Counted from the first letter of the stretch, positions 41,498 through 51,841 are shown. The stretch: DNA of 57,465 nt from an uncultured Ruminococcus sp. (GCA_902786965.1 CADAEJ010000008.1:1-57465), one strand, 5' to 3'. Notes: generated by a model not told the origin, from the sequence alone. Program-made: numbers and translations.

Positions 41498-42574
41498 TCA
41501 GATGCTGCCGTTTTCTATATGCAGAACGTGGGTGCAGCAGCGCTGTATAAATTCCATATCGTGCGTGACTATAAGCACGGTCACATCTGTACCGAGAGAA
41601 CGTATCAGCTCTGCGCTGCACTGCATTCCCGCAAAGTCGAGCCCGCTGGTGGGTTCGTCAAAGACAAGCAGATTTTTACCTGCGGTGAGTGCGGAGGCTA
41701 TGGCTGTTCTTTGCTTTTGTCCGCCCGAGAGGGACATTGGGTGACGGTCTGCAAACTGTGCGATGTTCAGCTTTTCAAGCAGCTGCATCGCCTTTTGTTT
41801 GTCGTCGTCGCCTGCGGAAAGCATGACCTCATCAAGCACGGTATCGGTGAAAAGCTGGTGGTTGACATCCTGCATGACCATATATGACAGTGCGAGCATC
41901 TGCTTTGGTTTAAGGCGTTTCCCGTCAATGACGGTCCTGCCCTTAAAGCCTTTTTGCAGACCGCACAGGCACCTGATGAACGTGGATTTGCCTGCGCCGT
42001 TATGACCGACCACGGCGATAACGCCCCCTTGGGGGATATCAAGCGCATCTATATGCACAGCGTCCTGACCTGAATAGCTGTAATGGTAATTTTCAAGGCG
42101 GATAGTACCATGTGTTTCAGGCTCGGCAAGGGCGGTGATACCCGTTTGGGTTTCAAGGTAGTTAGTTTTGGTGCGGACGGCACGCAGTCCGCGTGAATTG
42201 AGCTGTTCGGTAGTGAGGGAAAAGAAATCGTGCGCGGGGAACTCCTCTTTAACACTGCCCTGCTGCATGAACAGCACCCTGTCGCACACGCCGTCGAGCC
42301 AGCCGAGGCGATGCTCGGCAATGATGATAGTCTTGCCCTGCTTTTTCCACATCACAAGTATCTGTTTAAGCTCGTCTATCGCATCAAGGTCAAGGTTTGA
42401 TGTCGGCTCGTCCAGCACGATGAGCTGCGGCAGCATTGCGGCGGTGCTTGCGCAGGCTATCTTTTGCTTTTCGCCGCCGGAGAGGTTGAAGATGCTTCTG
42501 TCGAGCAGCTTTTGTATGTTCATATCGCGGGCAGCGGCTTGTATACGTTGGCGTATCTGCTGAAAACAGACCTG
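41498..42574 (-). pseudogene. ECF transporter double ATPase, first half of domain 1 missing
   Basis: The open frame begins immediately after the stop of the preceding exporter gene and reads QVCFQQIRQR…LLDRSIFNLSGGEKQKIACAS, the signature motif of a first ATPase domain. There is no Walker A for that domain. A complete second ATPase follows: Walker A GHNGAGKST, Q-loop MVMQDVNHQLF, signature LSGGQKQRTAIASAL, DEPTSGLD, IVTHD. Normal two-domain EcfA proteins of this operon type are about 480-570 residues; about 130 are missing here. No EcfT permease gene is present either. A deletion of about 1 kb joining the exporter stop to mid-ATPase explains both. ATG 42523 could still give a shortened protein. 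Confidence 0.8.
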
Positions 42575-42579
42575 TCATT

Positions 42580-44313
42580 TTACAATCTCCATGACGCTGC
42601 CTCACGTCTGCTGTCAACAAATGTACGATAGATGCCTTCCTGCGCCATAAGCTGCTCGTGCGTGCCCTGCTGTGCTATTTTGCCCGATTCGATAACAAGG
42701 ATATTATCTGCTTTGCGCACAGTTTTGAGCCTATGGGCTATCATGATGATAGTCTTTTCCTTGGTGAGCGCATCTATTGCGCCTATAAGGTCAGCCTCGT
42801 TTTCGGGATCGACATTTGCGGTCGCCTCGTCAAGCACGATTATCGGTGCGTCTTTCATTATCGCACGGGCGATAGATATACGCTGCTTTTCTCCGCCCGA
42901 AAGCGATGCGCCGCCCTCGCCTATCACGGTATCATAGCCGTCCGGGAGCTGCATTATGAAGTCGTGGCAGCACGCTTTTTTAGCAGCCTCTATGACCTTA
43001 TCCATACTCGCTTGCGGCTGACCAAAACGGATATTGTTAGCTATGGTATCCTCAAAAAGATACACACGCTGGAATACAAAGCTGAAATTCTTCATAAGCG
43101 AATCCATACTGTACCTGCGCACATCAGTTCCGCCGAGGGTGACTGTGCCGCTGTCAACGTCCCAGAAGCGTGACAGCAGCGAGGTGAGTGTGGTCTTTCC
43201 GCCGCCCGAAGGGCCGACTATCGCAGTAGTGGTTTTTTGAGGGATAGTCAGCGATATGCCGTTAATGATATTTCTGTGCTCGTAGGCAAAGGTGATGTTA
43301 TCGGCGCGAAGCTCGCAGCTTTCGGGAATGATGTCCTCGCCGCTGATGTCCATCTGCGGCGTGGCAAGGATCTCGTTTGCCTGCGTTACGCACACATCTA
43401 CCGAGCGCAGAAGTGCGGAATATGTACCTGCGTTGTCAAGCTGGGCATAGATGAGGTATGAGCTGATTATCATGATAATGCAGGTGAACAGATCCATACT
43501 GCCTGCAAGGTGCATAAGCACCGATGCGAGCAGGATACCTGTTCCGAGCGCTTTGAGCCAGAAGCTTTGCAGGGACATGAACGGTATGAGTTTAAGCTCC
43601 ATTGCCGAGTTTGCGTGTTCGTTTTCGTCAATAGCTTTGTTGAGGTCACGGCTGCGCTGACCTGTGAGCTTGAAAGCTCTTACCTCGGAAATGCCCTGAA
43701 TGTACTCGATGACCTTTGCTACGAGTGCGGAATCCTTTACCTGCTTTTGCTTTGCCATACCTGCGCTGGCTTTCATCAGTCCTGTGTTGATGACGAAAAA
43801 TACGGCAAGTCCGACAAGCAGGATAAGTCCGATGCGCCAGTCAAAAAACAGTATCATAAGCGTTATTACCGCTGTGGCAAGAAGCCCCGAGCTGACTATC
43901 ATTACTACTCTTGTTGCGACGTTTTCAAGGTTCTGCATGGTGTTTGTCGTCACCGACATTATTTTTCCGAGGCTGTTTTCGTTATAATAGCCCATAGGCA
44001 GATAACGCAGATGCTCGGCAAGCTTCATTCGCTTTTGTGCGCAGGTATTGTAACCGCCCTCAGTCTGAAGCATTGTTGCTTTTGCTTTGAACGCACCGGC
44101 GCCGATGATGCTTACAAGCATTATGCCCAGGCAGGCAAGGCAGGTTTTTGAGGTCACCTTGCCGTCAAGAAGTGCCTGCACCATTATTGCTATGGCAGGA
44201 ATTTTCAGCGCCTCGAACATCGCCTGGAACAGACTTAAAACGATAGAGATATAAAAGCGCTTTCTGTCCTGCGGGGTGCAGAAATCAAAGAAGTTTCTGA
44301 GTATCTTAAACAT
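42580..44313 (-). CDS. ABC exporter-type protein, fused membrane and ATPase domains (second of pair)
   Basis: 577 residues from ATG 44313: six TM segments (about 20-310), then an ATPase with Walker A GPSGGGKTT, Q-loop FVFQRVYLF, signature LSGGEKQRISIARAI, Walker B IIVLDEATANVDPE, switch His in IAHRL. It overlaps the first exporter gene by eight bases, so the two probably act as a heterodimer. Pairs of this kind beside an AraC regulator resemble YbtP/YbtQ, which import iron-siderophores despite their exporter fold. The link to iron here is inferred from the metal box at the operon start. Confidence 0.88.
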   Translation of the reverse strand: MFKILRNFFDFCTPQDRKRFYISIVLSLFQAMFEALKIPAIAIMVQALLDGKVTSKTCLACLGIMLVSIIGAGAFKAKATMLQTEGGYNTCAQKRMKLAEHLRYLPMGYYNENSLGKIMSVTTNTMQNLENVATRVVMIVSSGLLATAVITLMILFFDWRIGLILLVGLAVFFVINTGLMKASAGMAKQKQVKDSALVAKVIEYIQGISEVRAFKLTGQRSRDLNKAIDENEHANSAMELKLIPFMSLQSFWLKALGTGILLASVLMHLAGSMDLFTCIIMIISSYLIYAQLDNAGTYSALLRSVDVCVTQANEILATPQMDISGEDIIPESCELRADNITFAYEHRNIINGISLTIPQKTTTAIVGPSGGGKTTLTSLLSRFWDVDSGTVTLGGTDVRRYSMDSLMKNFSFVFQRVYLFEDTIANNIRFGQPQASMDKVIEAAKKACCHDFIMQLPDGYDTVIGEGGASLSGGEKQRISIARAIMKDAPIIVLDEATANVDPENEADLIGAIDALTKEKTIIMIAHRLKTVRKADNILVIESGKIAQQGTHEQLMAQEGIYRTFVDSRREAASWRL

Positions 44314-46057
44314 CGCTGTCACCGTCCTTTGCCGAGATATGTGCTGCCCACATCCTGCTGTATAGTCCGCCCTTTTCAAGCAGTTTTTCATGCGTGCCCG
44401 ACTCCTCTATCCTGCCGTCATTCACAACGTAGATGCTGTCGGCGTTCATAACGGTAGAGAGTCTGTGGGCGATAACGATAAGCGTTTTGCCCTTTACCAG
44501 CTTTGCAACGCTGCGCTGTATTATCGCCTCGTTCTCGGGGTCGGTATATGCAGTTGCCTCATCGAGAATGATAACATCTGCATCTTTGAGCATTGCCCTT
44601 GCGATAGAGATACGCTGACGCTCACCGCCCGAGAGGTGTCCGCCGCCTGTGCCGACTACGGTATCGTAGCCGTTTTCAAGAGTCATTATGAAATCGTGGC
44701 AGCCGCACAGCTTTGCAGCCTGCTCGACCTCGGCATCAGTCGCGGACTGTCTGCCGAGGCGGATATTCTCTCTGACAGTCATATCGAACAGGTAGTTATC
44801 CTGTGAAACGAACGCTATTTTGTCGTTATAGTCGTCAAGGGGGATATTCTTTATATTCACTCCACCGTAGGAGATAAAGCCCGAGCGTGTATCCCACAGG
44901 CTTGCGATAAGTCTTGCTATGGTGGTCTTTCCGCTGCCCGATGGTCCGACAAGTGCGGCAAACTCGCCTTGTTTTATGGTAAGCGAAACGCCGTGAAGAA
45001 TCTCTTTATCCTCGTATCCGAAATGAACGTCTTCAAGCACGATGTCGCCGCCGTTTATTTTCTCGGTGAGCTTTTCGGGACGTATCATTTCGGGAGCGTC
45101 TATTATGGTGCGCACCTCGGAAACTATGGTGTCCATCTGTGCGATGTCGTCCGAGTACGCCATTACTCTAAGAAGAGGTTCGATAAGCCCTACGGTGAGG
45201 ATAATTACGGTGATGAAGTCAGCTGTGGAGATGGTGCCGTGCATCGCCATTATACCGCCGATAGGCAGCACAGAGATCATTGTTGCGGGCATGATGCACA
45301 TGGCGAATGTCATATAGACATTGCACGAGCGCATCCAGTCAACAAAGCTTGCGGCGCTTTCCTTTGCTGCTGCGGCGAATTTATCGTAGCTGGACTGGGC
45401 TTTGCCGAACACCTTGATGACCTCGATTCCGCCGATATACTCGGCAGTCACGGCGTTGAGATCTTTGGTCGCTTTGACTGTGCGGCTGTAGCTTTTTTCA
45501 TAGCCAAACATCATAAGCGCGTAGCAGACTATTCCTATCGGCAGGGTGATGAGCGCGGCAAGTCCGAGCTTCCAGCTGATAGTAAAGGTGTAGATGAGTA
45601 TGATGATCGGTGCGCCGATGCCCGTTGTGAATTCGGGCAGGATATGCGCAAGTGTGGTTTCAATGCTGTCTATACGCTCAACAAGTGTGCTTTTTAGCGT
45701 TCCCGAGGGCTTGCTTATAACGTCGCCAAGCGGCATTCTCGAAAGCTTGTCAAGCGCTTTTTTGCGTATAACGGCAAGCGTGTGGAAGGTCGCAAGGTGC
45801 GAGCAAGCCGTTGAGAACGAGTGAAACAGTGAGTGTCCCAGCCAAAGTGCAAGTATCACCGCCGAATAGATGATATACGTGCTTTTGTCGGTACTGCCTT
45901 CGAGCAGCAGTTTTACTATCTTTGCGACGAAATAGTATGGCACTATACCGCAAAGCATACTTAATGCGGCAAGTATCACGCTGGCGATGAACTTGCCCTT
46001 GCGCTCGCCCGATTGGCTCAAAAGCCAGCCGAACGAGCCGTTTTTATCCTTCCCCAT
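44306..46057 (-). CDS. ABC exporter-type protein, fused membrane and ATPase domains (first of pair)
   Basis: 583 residues: six TM segments in the first 320, then Walker A GPSGSGKTT, Q-loop FVSQDNYLF, signature LSGGERQRISIARAM, Walker B VIILDEATAYTDPE and IAHRL. The Tyr-Thr-Asp in the Walker B extension replaces the usual SSLD/ANVD residues. Its ATG overlaps the AraC stop (TAATG) and GGAGG lies just upstream. It is the partner of the next gene. Confidence 0.88.
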   Translation of the reverse strand: MGKDKNGSFGWLLSQSGERKGKFIASVILAALSMLCGIVPYYFVAKIVKLLLEGSTDKSTYIIYSAVILALWLGHSLFHSFSTACSHLATFHTLAVIRKKALDKLSRMPLGDVISKPSGTLKSTLVERIDSIETTLAHILPEFTTGIGAPIIILIYTFTISWKLGLAALITLPIGIVCYALMMFGYEKSYSRTVKATKDLNAVTAEYIGGIEVIKVFGKAQSSYDKFAAAAKESAASFVDWMRSCNVYMTFAMCIMPATMISVLPIGGIMAMHGTISTADFITVIILTVGLIEPLLRVMAYSDDIAQMDTIVSEVRTIIDAPEMIRPEKLTEKINGGDIVLEDVHFGYEDKEILHGVSLTIKQGEFAALVGPSGSGKTTIARLIASLWDTRSGFISYGGVNIKNIPLDDYNDKIAFVSQDNYLFDMTVRENIRLGRQSATDAEVEQAAKLCGCHDFIMTLENGYDTVVGTGGGHLSGGERQRISIARAMLKDADVIILDEATAYTDPENEAIIQRSVAKLVKGKTLIVIAHRLSTVMNADSIYVVNDGRIEESGTHEKLLEKGGLYSRMWAAHISAKDGDSDV

Positions 46058-47037
46058 TACATTTCCTCCATTTCCTTACTGCGATATTCCTGCGGCGAAC
46101 AGCCAATTACATCACGAAACGCCGCAGAAAACTTTGATGCGTTATCATACCCCAGCCGCTGTGCGATCTGCGAGACTGTCAGTCTGCGCTCGGAGATGAG
46201 CATTGACGCGGCGGCTTTCATTTTGTACGCTTTTATGTAACGGTAGACAGGCTCGCCGTAGACCGCCCTGAACACCTTGCGCAGCGTTGCGGGCGGCATA
46301 TCAAACCTTTCCGAAAGCTGCTCGATGGTGTAGATCCGCTCGAGCGATGAAGTCATAAGGGCGTGTATCTGCTTTATTTTCTCTGTCTGCCGAGTGGGAA
46401 AATACTGACTTTGCGTAGGCTGCTTATCAATATCGAGAGTGAAAAGCAGCAGGAGCAGTTCTGCGGTCTTGACCCTGAAGTATTCGAGGCGGCAGCATTG
46501 CGGTGCGTGGTAGAGCTGTTCAAAGACCTCGCCGAGCTGTCCGTTGGCGCGTATGAGAAACTCTTTGTTCTGCGGGCAGAATTTCTCGCCCAGTTCGTTC
46601 AGTCCGATGTGCAGAAAAGGCATCTCTCTTTTCAGCGACTGCTCGGCTGCCTCGCTGATAAAGCCTATCGTTATGCCGTGATAGTGCGAAAGCGGCAGCA
46701 GTACATTGCCTGCGTGGTGAACGCGCTTGTCGAGGCGGATATCGCCCGCTTCCATATAATAATGTTCGTGCAGGGCGTTCTCGTGCTCGATCCGCCCCTC
46801 GCGGCAATGGTCGATACAAAACACCGTTTCGGCGTTCTGGTACTGCGAGATGCAGCTTTGCATATGAAAATCATTATACATCAGGTACACGCCATCAAAG
46901 ATGCGGTACATGGTCATAAAGCCCTCGCCTGTTTCATCGTCAAGGCGAAGCACACGGCAGTCGCCCTGCGATGCCACCTGGCAGACGTTGGCGCCGAACC
47001 CTGCGCGGTCGAGCATATCAAACAAGTCACCCGTCAT
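46057..47037 (-). CDS. AraC-family regulator (PchR/YbtA-like)
   Basis: 326 residues. The N-terminal ligand-binding half is AraC/PchR-like, with FCIDHCREGRIEHE and YYMEAGDIRLDKR. The C-terminal double helix-turn-helix reads IEQLSERFDMPPATLRKVFRAVYG and VSQIAQRLGYDNASKFSAAFRDVIGCSPQEYR. It is embedded in the operon, overlapping the S component by four bases. PchR/YbtA-type regulators activate siderophore uptake when the ligand is present; that role is inferred from context. Confidence 0.87.
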   Translation of the reverse strand: MTGDLFDMLDRAGFGANVCQVASQGDCRVLRLDDETGEGFMTMYRIFDGVYLMYNDFHMQSCISQYQNAETVFCIDHCREGRIEHENALHEHYYMEAGDIRLDKRVHHAGNVLLPLSHYHGITIGFISEAAEQSLKREMPFLHIGLNELGEKFCPQNKEFLIRANGQLGEVFEQLYHAPQCCRLEYFRVKTAELLLLLFTLDIDKQPTQSQYFPTRQTEKIKQIHALMTSSLERIYTIEQLSERFDMPPATLRKVFRAVYGEPVYRYIKAYKMKAAASMLISERRLTVSQIAQRLGYDNASKFSAAFRDVIGCSPQEYRSKEMEEM

Positions 47038-47600
47038 GCTATGCCTGCCTTTTCAAAGTGCTTTTTCATCAGCTTTCTGCCTATCAATCCGCCTATCAGT
47101 CCACAGACGAACGCAGCTGCAAAAAGGGTCGGGCACATCCACTTGGGCATGAGCTTATTCACGCTGTCGACGTAGTCCTGCCCGAAGTCCTTGCGGGACT
47201 CCCAGTATTTATCGGCTGCAAAAAACAGCGGCAGGTAGTTTGCGCCTACCCAAAGGCTGAACACGGCATTTGTCAGCACTGCCATTGCGGCGCTGCGGTA
47301 CCTGCCTGCCCTGAACACAAGCTCTGCAAGCAGACCTGTGACAGCCGAAACGGCAAGCGGCGGCCAGCTCATTCCCGTAATGAGCATAAGCAGTCCCATT
47401 ATGATGCTCATTATCCATATCATACCGAACTTGTTTACGCGCGTGAGAAACAGCTCGAACGGCACTCCCCCCAGCAGCGGCACGAGTACGGCGAGCATGG
47501 GAAGCATGATCGGGACAAAGCCAAGCATTGCGACGATAAACACAATGACAAAGTAAATTGCCGAAAAAATACCGATATTGATAAGATCTTTTCCTTTCAT
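47034..47600 (-). CDS. MptD-family ECF transporter S component
   Basis: 188 residues with about five or six TM segments: INIGIFSAIYFVIVFIVAML at the start, the conserved MSWPPLAVSAVTGLLAELVF and a basic C-terminus. MptD-family S components are normally served by an EcfT and a double ATPase encoded in the same operon. Here EcfT is absent and the ATPase is truncated. GGAGG precedes the ATG, and a GTTAG-N6-CTAAC box lies 19-34 bases upstream. Confidence 0.83.
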   Translation of the reverse strand: MKGKDLINIGIFSAIYFVIVFIVAMLGFVPIMLPMLAVLVPLLGGVPFELFLTRVNKFGMIWIMSIIMGLLMLITGMSWPPLAVSAVTGLLAELVFRAGRYRSAAMAVLTNAVFSLWVGANYLPLFFAADKYWESRKDFGQDYVDSVNKLMPKWMCPTLFAAAFVCGLIGGLIGRKLMKKHFEKAGIA

Positions 47601-47618
47601 AATTATACACCTCCGTTA

Positions 47619-47634
47619 GTTAGGCCTGTCTAAC
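47619..47634. promoter_or_regulatory. Metal-box palindrome 2
   Basis: GTTAGGCCTGTCTAAC, within the leader of the MptD operon and close to its ribosome site. TTGACA lies just upstream on the minus strand, but no convincing -10 follows; a TACAAT further upstream (near 47680) may be the real promoter. Confidence 0.6.
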
Positions 47635-47639
47635 CTATT

Positions 47640-47670
47640 GTCAAAAATACAGAGCCTGTTTTATCGGCTC
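47640..47670 (-). terminator. Small hairpin with T tract before the MptD operon
   Basis: GAGCC and GGCTC (47652-47656, 47666-47670) flank a loop; on the minus strand TGTATTTTTG follows. It may end the upstream minus-strand transcript or act as an attenuator. Confidence 0.5.
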
Positions 47671-47767
47671 CGATCGTTATTGTAGCACATCGGGCTGTGT
47701 GTTTCTACTCCATTTTGTTCGTTCGCACTCCGATATGTTTTCAACTTTTATGCCTGCATCGGCGAAC

Positions 47768-47809
47768 AAATACCCGCAAGGTGCTGTGTACGCTCCTGTG
47801 CGGGTATTT
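47768..47809. terminator. Strong hairpin after the 47.9-48.4 kb membrane protein gene
   Basis: AAATACCCGCA and TGCGGGTATTT form a perfect 11-bp stem. It is followed by TTTGTTC on the minus strand. Confidence 0.75.
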
Positions 47810-47860
47810 CTCAAAAAGGGGGAAGATATAGGCGATGGCATTACATAATAGCCTGCTCTT

Positions 47861-48355
47861 TCAAAAGAACAGTACGCACAGCCCTGCAACAGCTGCCGAA
47901 ACAAAGGGGAAAACCACAAGCTTTATCAACTGACTTTTTCGGTTGAAGCCGACCTTTTCAAAACTCTCGCAGCCCTCCGCCTCGGGATAGTAGCGCTGAA
48001 AAAAGTGTGTTCTTGTAAGCACGAACCAATCAAGGAATATCATATCCCATATTTTATACAGGTACAGCACCGTCAGCAGTCTTGCAAAATAGCCCCAGAA
48101 GCCGAACCCGTGTTTAACGCCGTCGTACACACCGATGACAAACGCGCCGGCTATCATCGCCATGCTCACTATCAGCAGGCACCAGCCCAGCAGATGCTGT
48201 CCGCCGAACCTCTCAGGCTTGTCGGTTATAACAGCTTGTATGTCCTTTGGCGCGGAGCCGAAAAAGCTTCTGTTCTGGACATAGGCGACTGCGGAAAAAA
48301 GCATCAGAAATATACCTGCTATGACCATCAGTGCGAGGGCAAGTGTTAAGATCAT
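47861..48355 (-). CDS. Small integral membrane protein under metal-box control
   Basis: 164 residues with four TM segments (about 5-25, 52-75, 85-105, 140-160) and an aromatic-rich central loop (YLYKIWDMIFLDWFVLTRTHFFQRYY). ATG 48355 follows AAAGGAGG. The promoter is flanked by two GTTAG-type boxes, the densest arrangement in the window. No named family is recognised. Regulation suggests an iron-responsive membrane function. Confidence 0.8.
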   Translation of the reverse strand: MILTLALALMVIAGIFLMLFSAVAYVQNRSFFGSAPKDIQAVITDKPERFGGQHLLGWCLLIVSMAMIAGAFVIGVYDGVKHGFGFWGYFARLLTVLYLYKIWDMIFLDWFVLTRTHFFQRYYPEAEGCESFEKVGFNRKSQLIKLVVFPFVSAAVAGLCVLFF

Positions 48356-48405
48356 ATTTTTCCTCCTTTGTTTGCTCACGGTGATGTGAGTTCCACGATC
48401 ACACA

Positions 48406-48421
48406 ATTAGTCGCAACTAAC
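48406..48421. promoter_or_regulatory. Metal-box palindrome 3
   Basis: ATTAGTCGCAACTAAC, just downstream of the minus-strand promoter at 48430-48458. Confidence 0.65.
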
Positions 48422-48429
48422 CAAAAGTG

Positions 48430-48458
48430 ATTTTATCACTTTTGTATTTCTTTGTCAA
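48430..48458 (-). promoter_or_regulatory. Promoter of the small membrane protein gene
   Basis: On the minus strand TTGACA (48458-48453), 17 bp, TAAAAT (48435-48430). Metal boxes lie on both sides. Confidence 0.82.
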
Positions 48459-48476
48459 TGCTTACGGTGCGATTTA

Positions 48477-48492
48477 GTTAGTTTGCACTAAC
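48477..48492. promoter_or_regulatory. Metal-box palindrome 4
   Basis: GTTAGTTTGCACTAAC, about 19 bases upstream of the minus-strand -35. Together with box 3 it brackets the promoter. Confidence 0.65.
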
Positions 48493-48558
48493 CTGTGCCG
48501 AAAGATATGTTTTTCATTGTAAAAACAGACAAAACGCCGCGCAGCTGCGCACCTTTGC

Positions 48559-48587
48559 TTGACAAATCCAAGCTGATGTGATACTAT
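48559..48587 (+). promoter_or_regulatory. Plus-strand promoter upstream of enolase
   Basis: TTGACA (48559-48564), 17 bp, TACTAT (48582-48587) preceded by TGA as an extended -10. TATACT at 48585-48590 is an alternative with 20-bp spacing. Confidence 0.65.
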
Positions 48588-48593
48588 ACTTGT

Positions 48594-48611
48594 GGTTAGT
48601 AGCAACTAACC
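48594..48611. promoter_or_regulatory. Metal-box palindrome 5, strongest copy
   Basis: GGTTAGTAGCAACTAACC has perfect 6-base arms with six bases between them and covers the expected start point of the plus-strand promoter. Confidence 0.7.
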
Positions 48612-50053
<1,442 letters not shown>

Positions 50054-50069
50054 GACCGCGAAAAACGAA

Positions 50070-50102
50070 CGCCCGGGAGCATATACTCTCGGGCGGTTTT
50101 TG
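50070..50102 (+). terminator. Terminator of enolase
   Basis: CGCCCGGGAG and CTCTCGGGCG form a GC-rich stem around ATATA, followed by GTTTTTG. Confidence 0.92.
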
Positions 50103-50127
50103 TTATTCGGGGTTTGCTTTGTTCATG

Positions 50128-50542
50128 TCAGACAGTTACATTGCTGCTGTAAATGGAAATATTCTCATAGTTTGAGCCTGCATATACTTTCGCTGTGGTT
50201 CTGACATGGTATGTGCCGCTGTGCGGAACAGACGTTGAATTTTCATAATATGCAAACCAAGTGTAAAAAGTATTGCTCCAGCTCTGATGTCTGTACCACC
50301 AGCCAACTTGGCAATAATTCCTCAAAAGATTGAGTGATCTCGATCTTAGTTGTTTCCCCAATGTATCCTTTTACTTCGCTGACGCAAGTTGCCGTATTAT
50401 TACTAATACTTAATGATGAATGGCAGGATTGCGTATATGAATATCTTGAAGCGTTTATACTGACTGACTCGGCATATACGCTGAACGAAAGTGCTGACAG
50501 CATGACTGCAAGCATAACAGCGATACTTATAGCTTTTTTCAT
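50128..50542 (-). pseudogene. Small secreted protein (DUF6147-like), frameshifted
   Basis: It begins MKKAISIAVMLAVMLSALSF, a signal peptide cleaved near VYA-ES, with AAAGGGGGG upstream. The first frame is sensible to GETTKIEITQS. The natural continuation, RNYCQVGWWYRHQSWSNTFY through GTYHVRTTAKVYAG and ISIYSSNVTV, is in another frame. Removing one base from the four-A run at 50324-50327 (plus strand) restores one frame. The pattern of Trp/Tyr strands resembles small secreted proteins that I associate with DUF6147. The shift may be mutation or a sequencing error. Confidence 0.72.
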
Positions 50543-50637
50543 AAAAACACCCCCCTTTGCTCTGTTATAGACGAAACGATCATCGTTCCTTACAATCCAT
50601 AACAAAACAAAGAGGGCAAACGTTACAGTATTTTGTT

Positions 50638-51312
50638 TTATTCTACCTTTTGCACAGACTTGGCTATCCCGATTAGTTTATTTCTACCAATGTTTGAACT
50701 GATCACAATAACATATTCTCCGTTGTTCCATATCAGATGATAATAGTTGTGGTTATCAAACCAGCCTATTGCATCATGACCATTGATATCTATATGCTCT
50801 ATTGCAGCACCTTCTGTATTGTAGTATCCGGTAAAACCGTCAACGATATGCTGTTCAAGCTCTATCGAATTATCGCCTTGACTATAGAGAAGGTTTACTT
50901 CGCTGTTATTATCGAGCGTAATTTCCCGACTATATCCATCAACGCCTTCGGTAATATCATACTTGCCCTCAATAGTCGCGGGGTACTGCTTGCTGTCTTC
51001 GGGGTCGCTCTTGATCTCCGAGTGCGATGAGAACATATTTGTTATAAAGCTTATGAACGGCTTTCGCAGCGCATCAACACTCATAACGGTGGTGAAAGAG
51101 ACCATAACGAACGCAAGTATTATTACAGCAACCCGTTTGCCGACGGTGTTTACCAGTGAGTAATAGGGCTTTTTTCTGCGCTTTATCAGCTTATCCATTT
51201 GCTTTTCAAATCCGGGTGAAAAAGTGTGCTCGCTTGTAATGCCGCAAAGCATTGATTCATACTCGGGACACAATGCCTGGGCTATACATTGCTTGTATTC
51301 TTTTTCAGTCAT
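50638..51312 (-). CDS. DUF4367-type membrane protein, probable anti-sigma factor
   Basis: 224 residues: a cytoplasmic N-terminus (EKQMDKLIKRRKKPYYSLVN), one TM helix at about 61-83 (VAVIILAFVMVSFTTVMSV), then an extracytoplasmic domain with Ile/Trp-rich strands typical of DUF4367. ATG 51312 follows GGAGG by eight bases and overlaps the sigma stop (ATGACTGA), the same arrangement as at 56578. It should hold the ECF sigma factor at the membrane until an outside signal arrives. Confidence 0.82.
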   Translation of the reverse strand: MTEKEYKQCIAQALCPEYESMLCGITSEHTFSPGFEKQMDKLIKRRKKPYYSLVNTVGKRVAVIILAFVMVSFTTVMSVDALRKPFISFITNMFSSHSEIKSDPEDSKQYPATIEGKYDITEGVDGYSREITLDNNSEVNLLYSQGDNSIELEQHIVDGFTGYYNTEGAAIEHIDINGHDAIGWFDNHNYYHLIWNNGEYVIVISSNIGRNKLIGIAKSVQKVE

Positions 51313-51841
51313 CAGATACACCTCCGTTCAGGATATCTTTCAGCATTTTTCTCGCTCTGAATGATTTGACGCGGACCGCATTCTCTTTTAAGCCTAACAT
51401 TTTTGCTGTCTGCTTTGCCGAAAAGCCTTGCAGGTCAAAAAGAAACAGAATGTCTTTATATTCATCGGGCAGCTGCCTGATCGCATTCATCAAAGCGGCC
51501 TTGTCTTCACAGCTTTTGATAACATCAGCAGCCGCTATCTCATCATTGATATATGCGCTGCGGGCTGCTCTTTTCTTGTTCTTTCGGTAGATGTTGAGTG
51601 CTGCGTTCCTACATATAATAACAATGCAGGAGGGCAATTCGTTACAAGGAATTTGTGAAATTTTCTTAAAATCATTTGCAATATTTTGAAAAGTGATCTG
51701 GACAGCATCCTCTGCGTCCTGTTCGTTGTTAAGTATCTTATACGCAATACCGTACAGCTGTTGTTTGTATTGTGTGTATATCTCCTCGAACTGCGGCAGA
51801 TCGTCATCATCGACCAATGCCATATATATCATCGGCAGCAT
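51305..51841 (-). CDS. ECF RNA polymerase sigma factor
   Basis: 178 residues. Region 2: FEEIYTQYKQQLYGIAYKIL, DAEDAVQITFQNIAND. Region 4: LPDEYKDILFLFDLQGFS, KQTAKMLGLKENAVRVKSF. ATG 51841 is chosen because the promoter starts transcription near 51865 and GGAAGTG lies upstream; an earlier in-frame ATG at 51883 would be at or before the start of the transcript. It is coupled to a DUF4367 anti-sigma gene. Confidence 0.88.
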   Translation of the reverse strand: MLPMIYMALVDDDDLPQFEEIYTQYKQQLYGIAYKILNNEQDAEDAVQITFQNIANDFKKISQIPCNELPSCIVIICRNAALNIYRKNKKRAARSAYINDEIAAADVIKSCEDKAALMNAIRQLPDEYKDILFLFDLQGFSAKQTAKMLGLKENAVRVKSFRARKMLKDILNGGVSDD

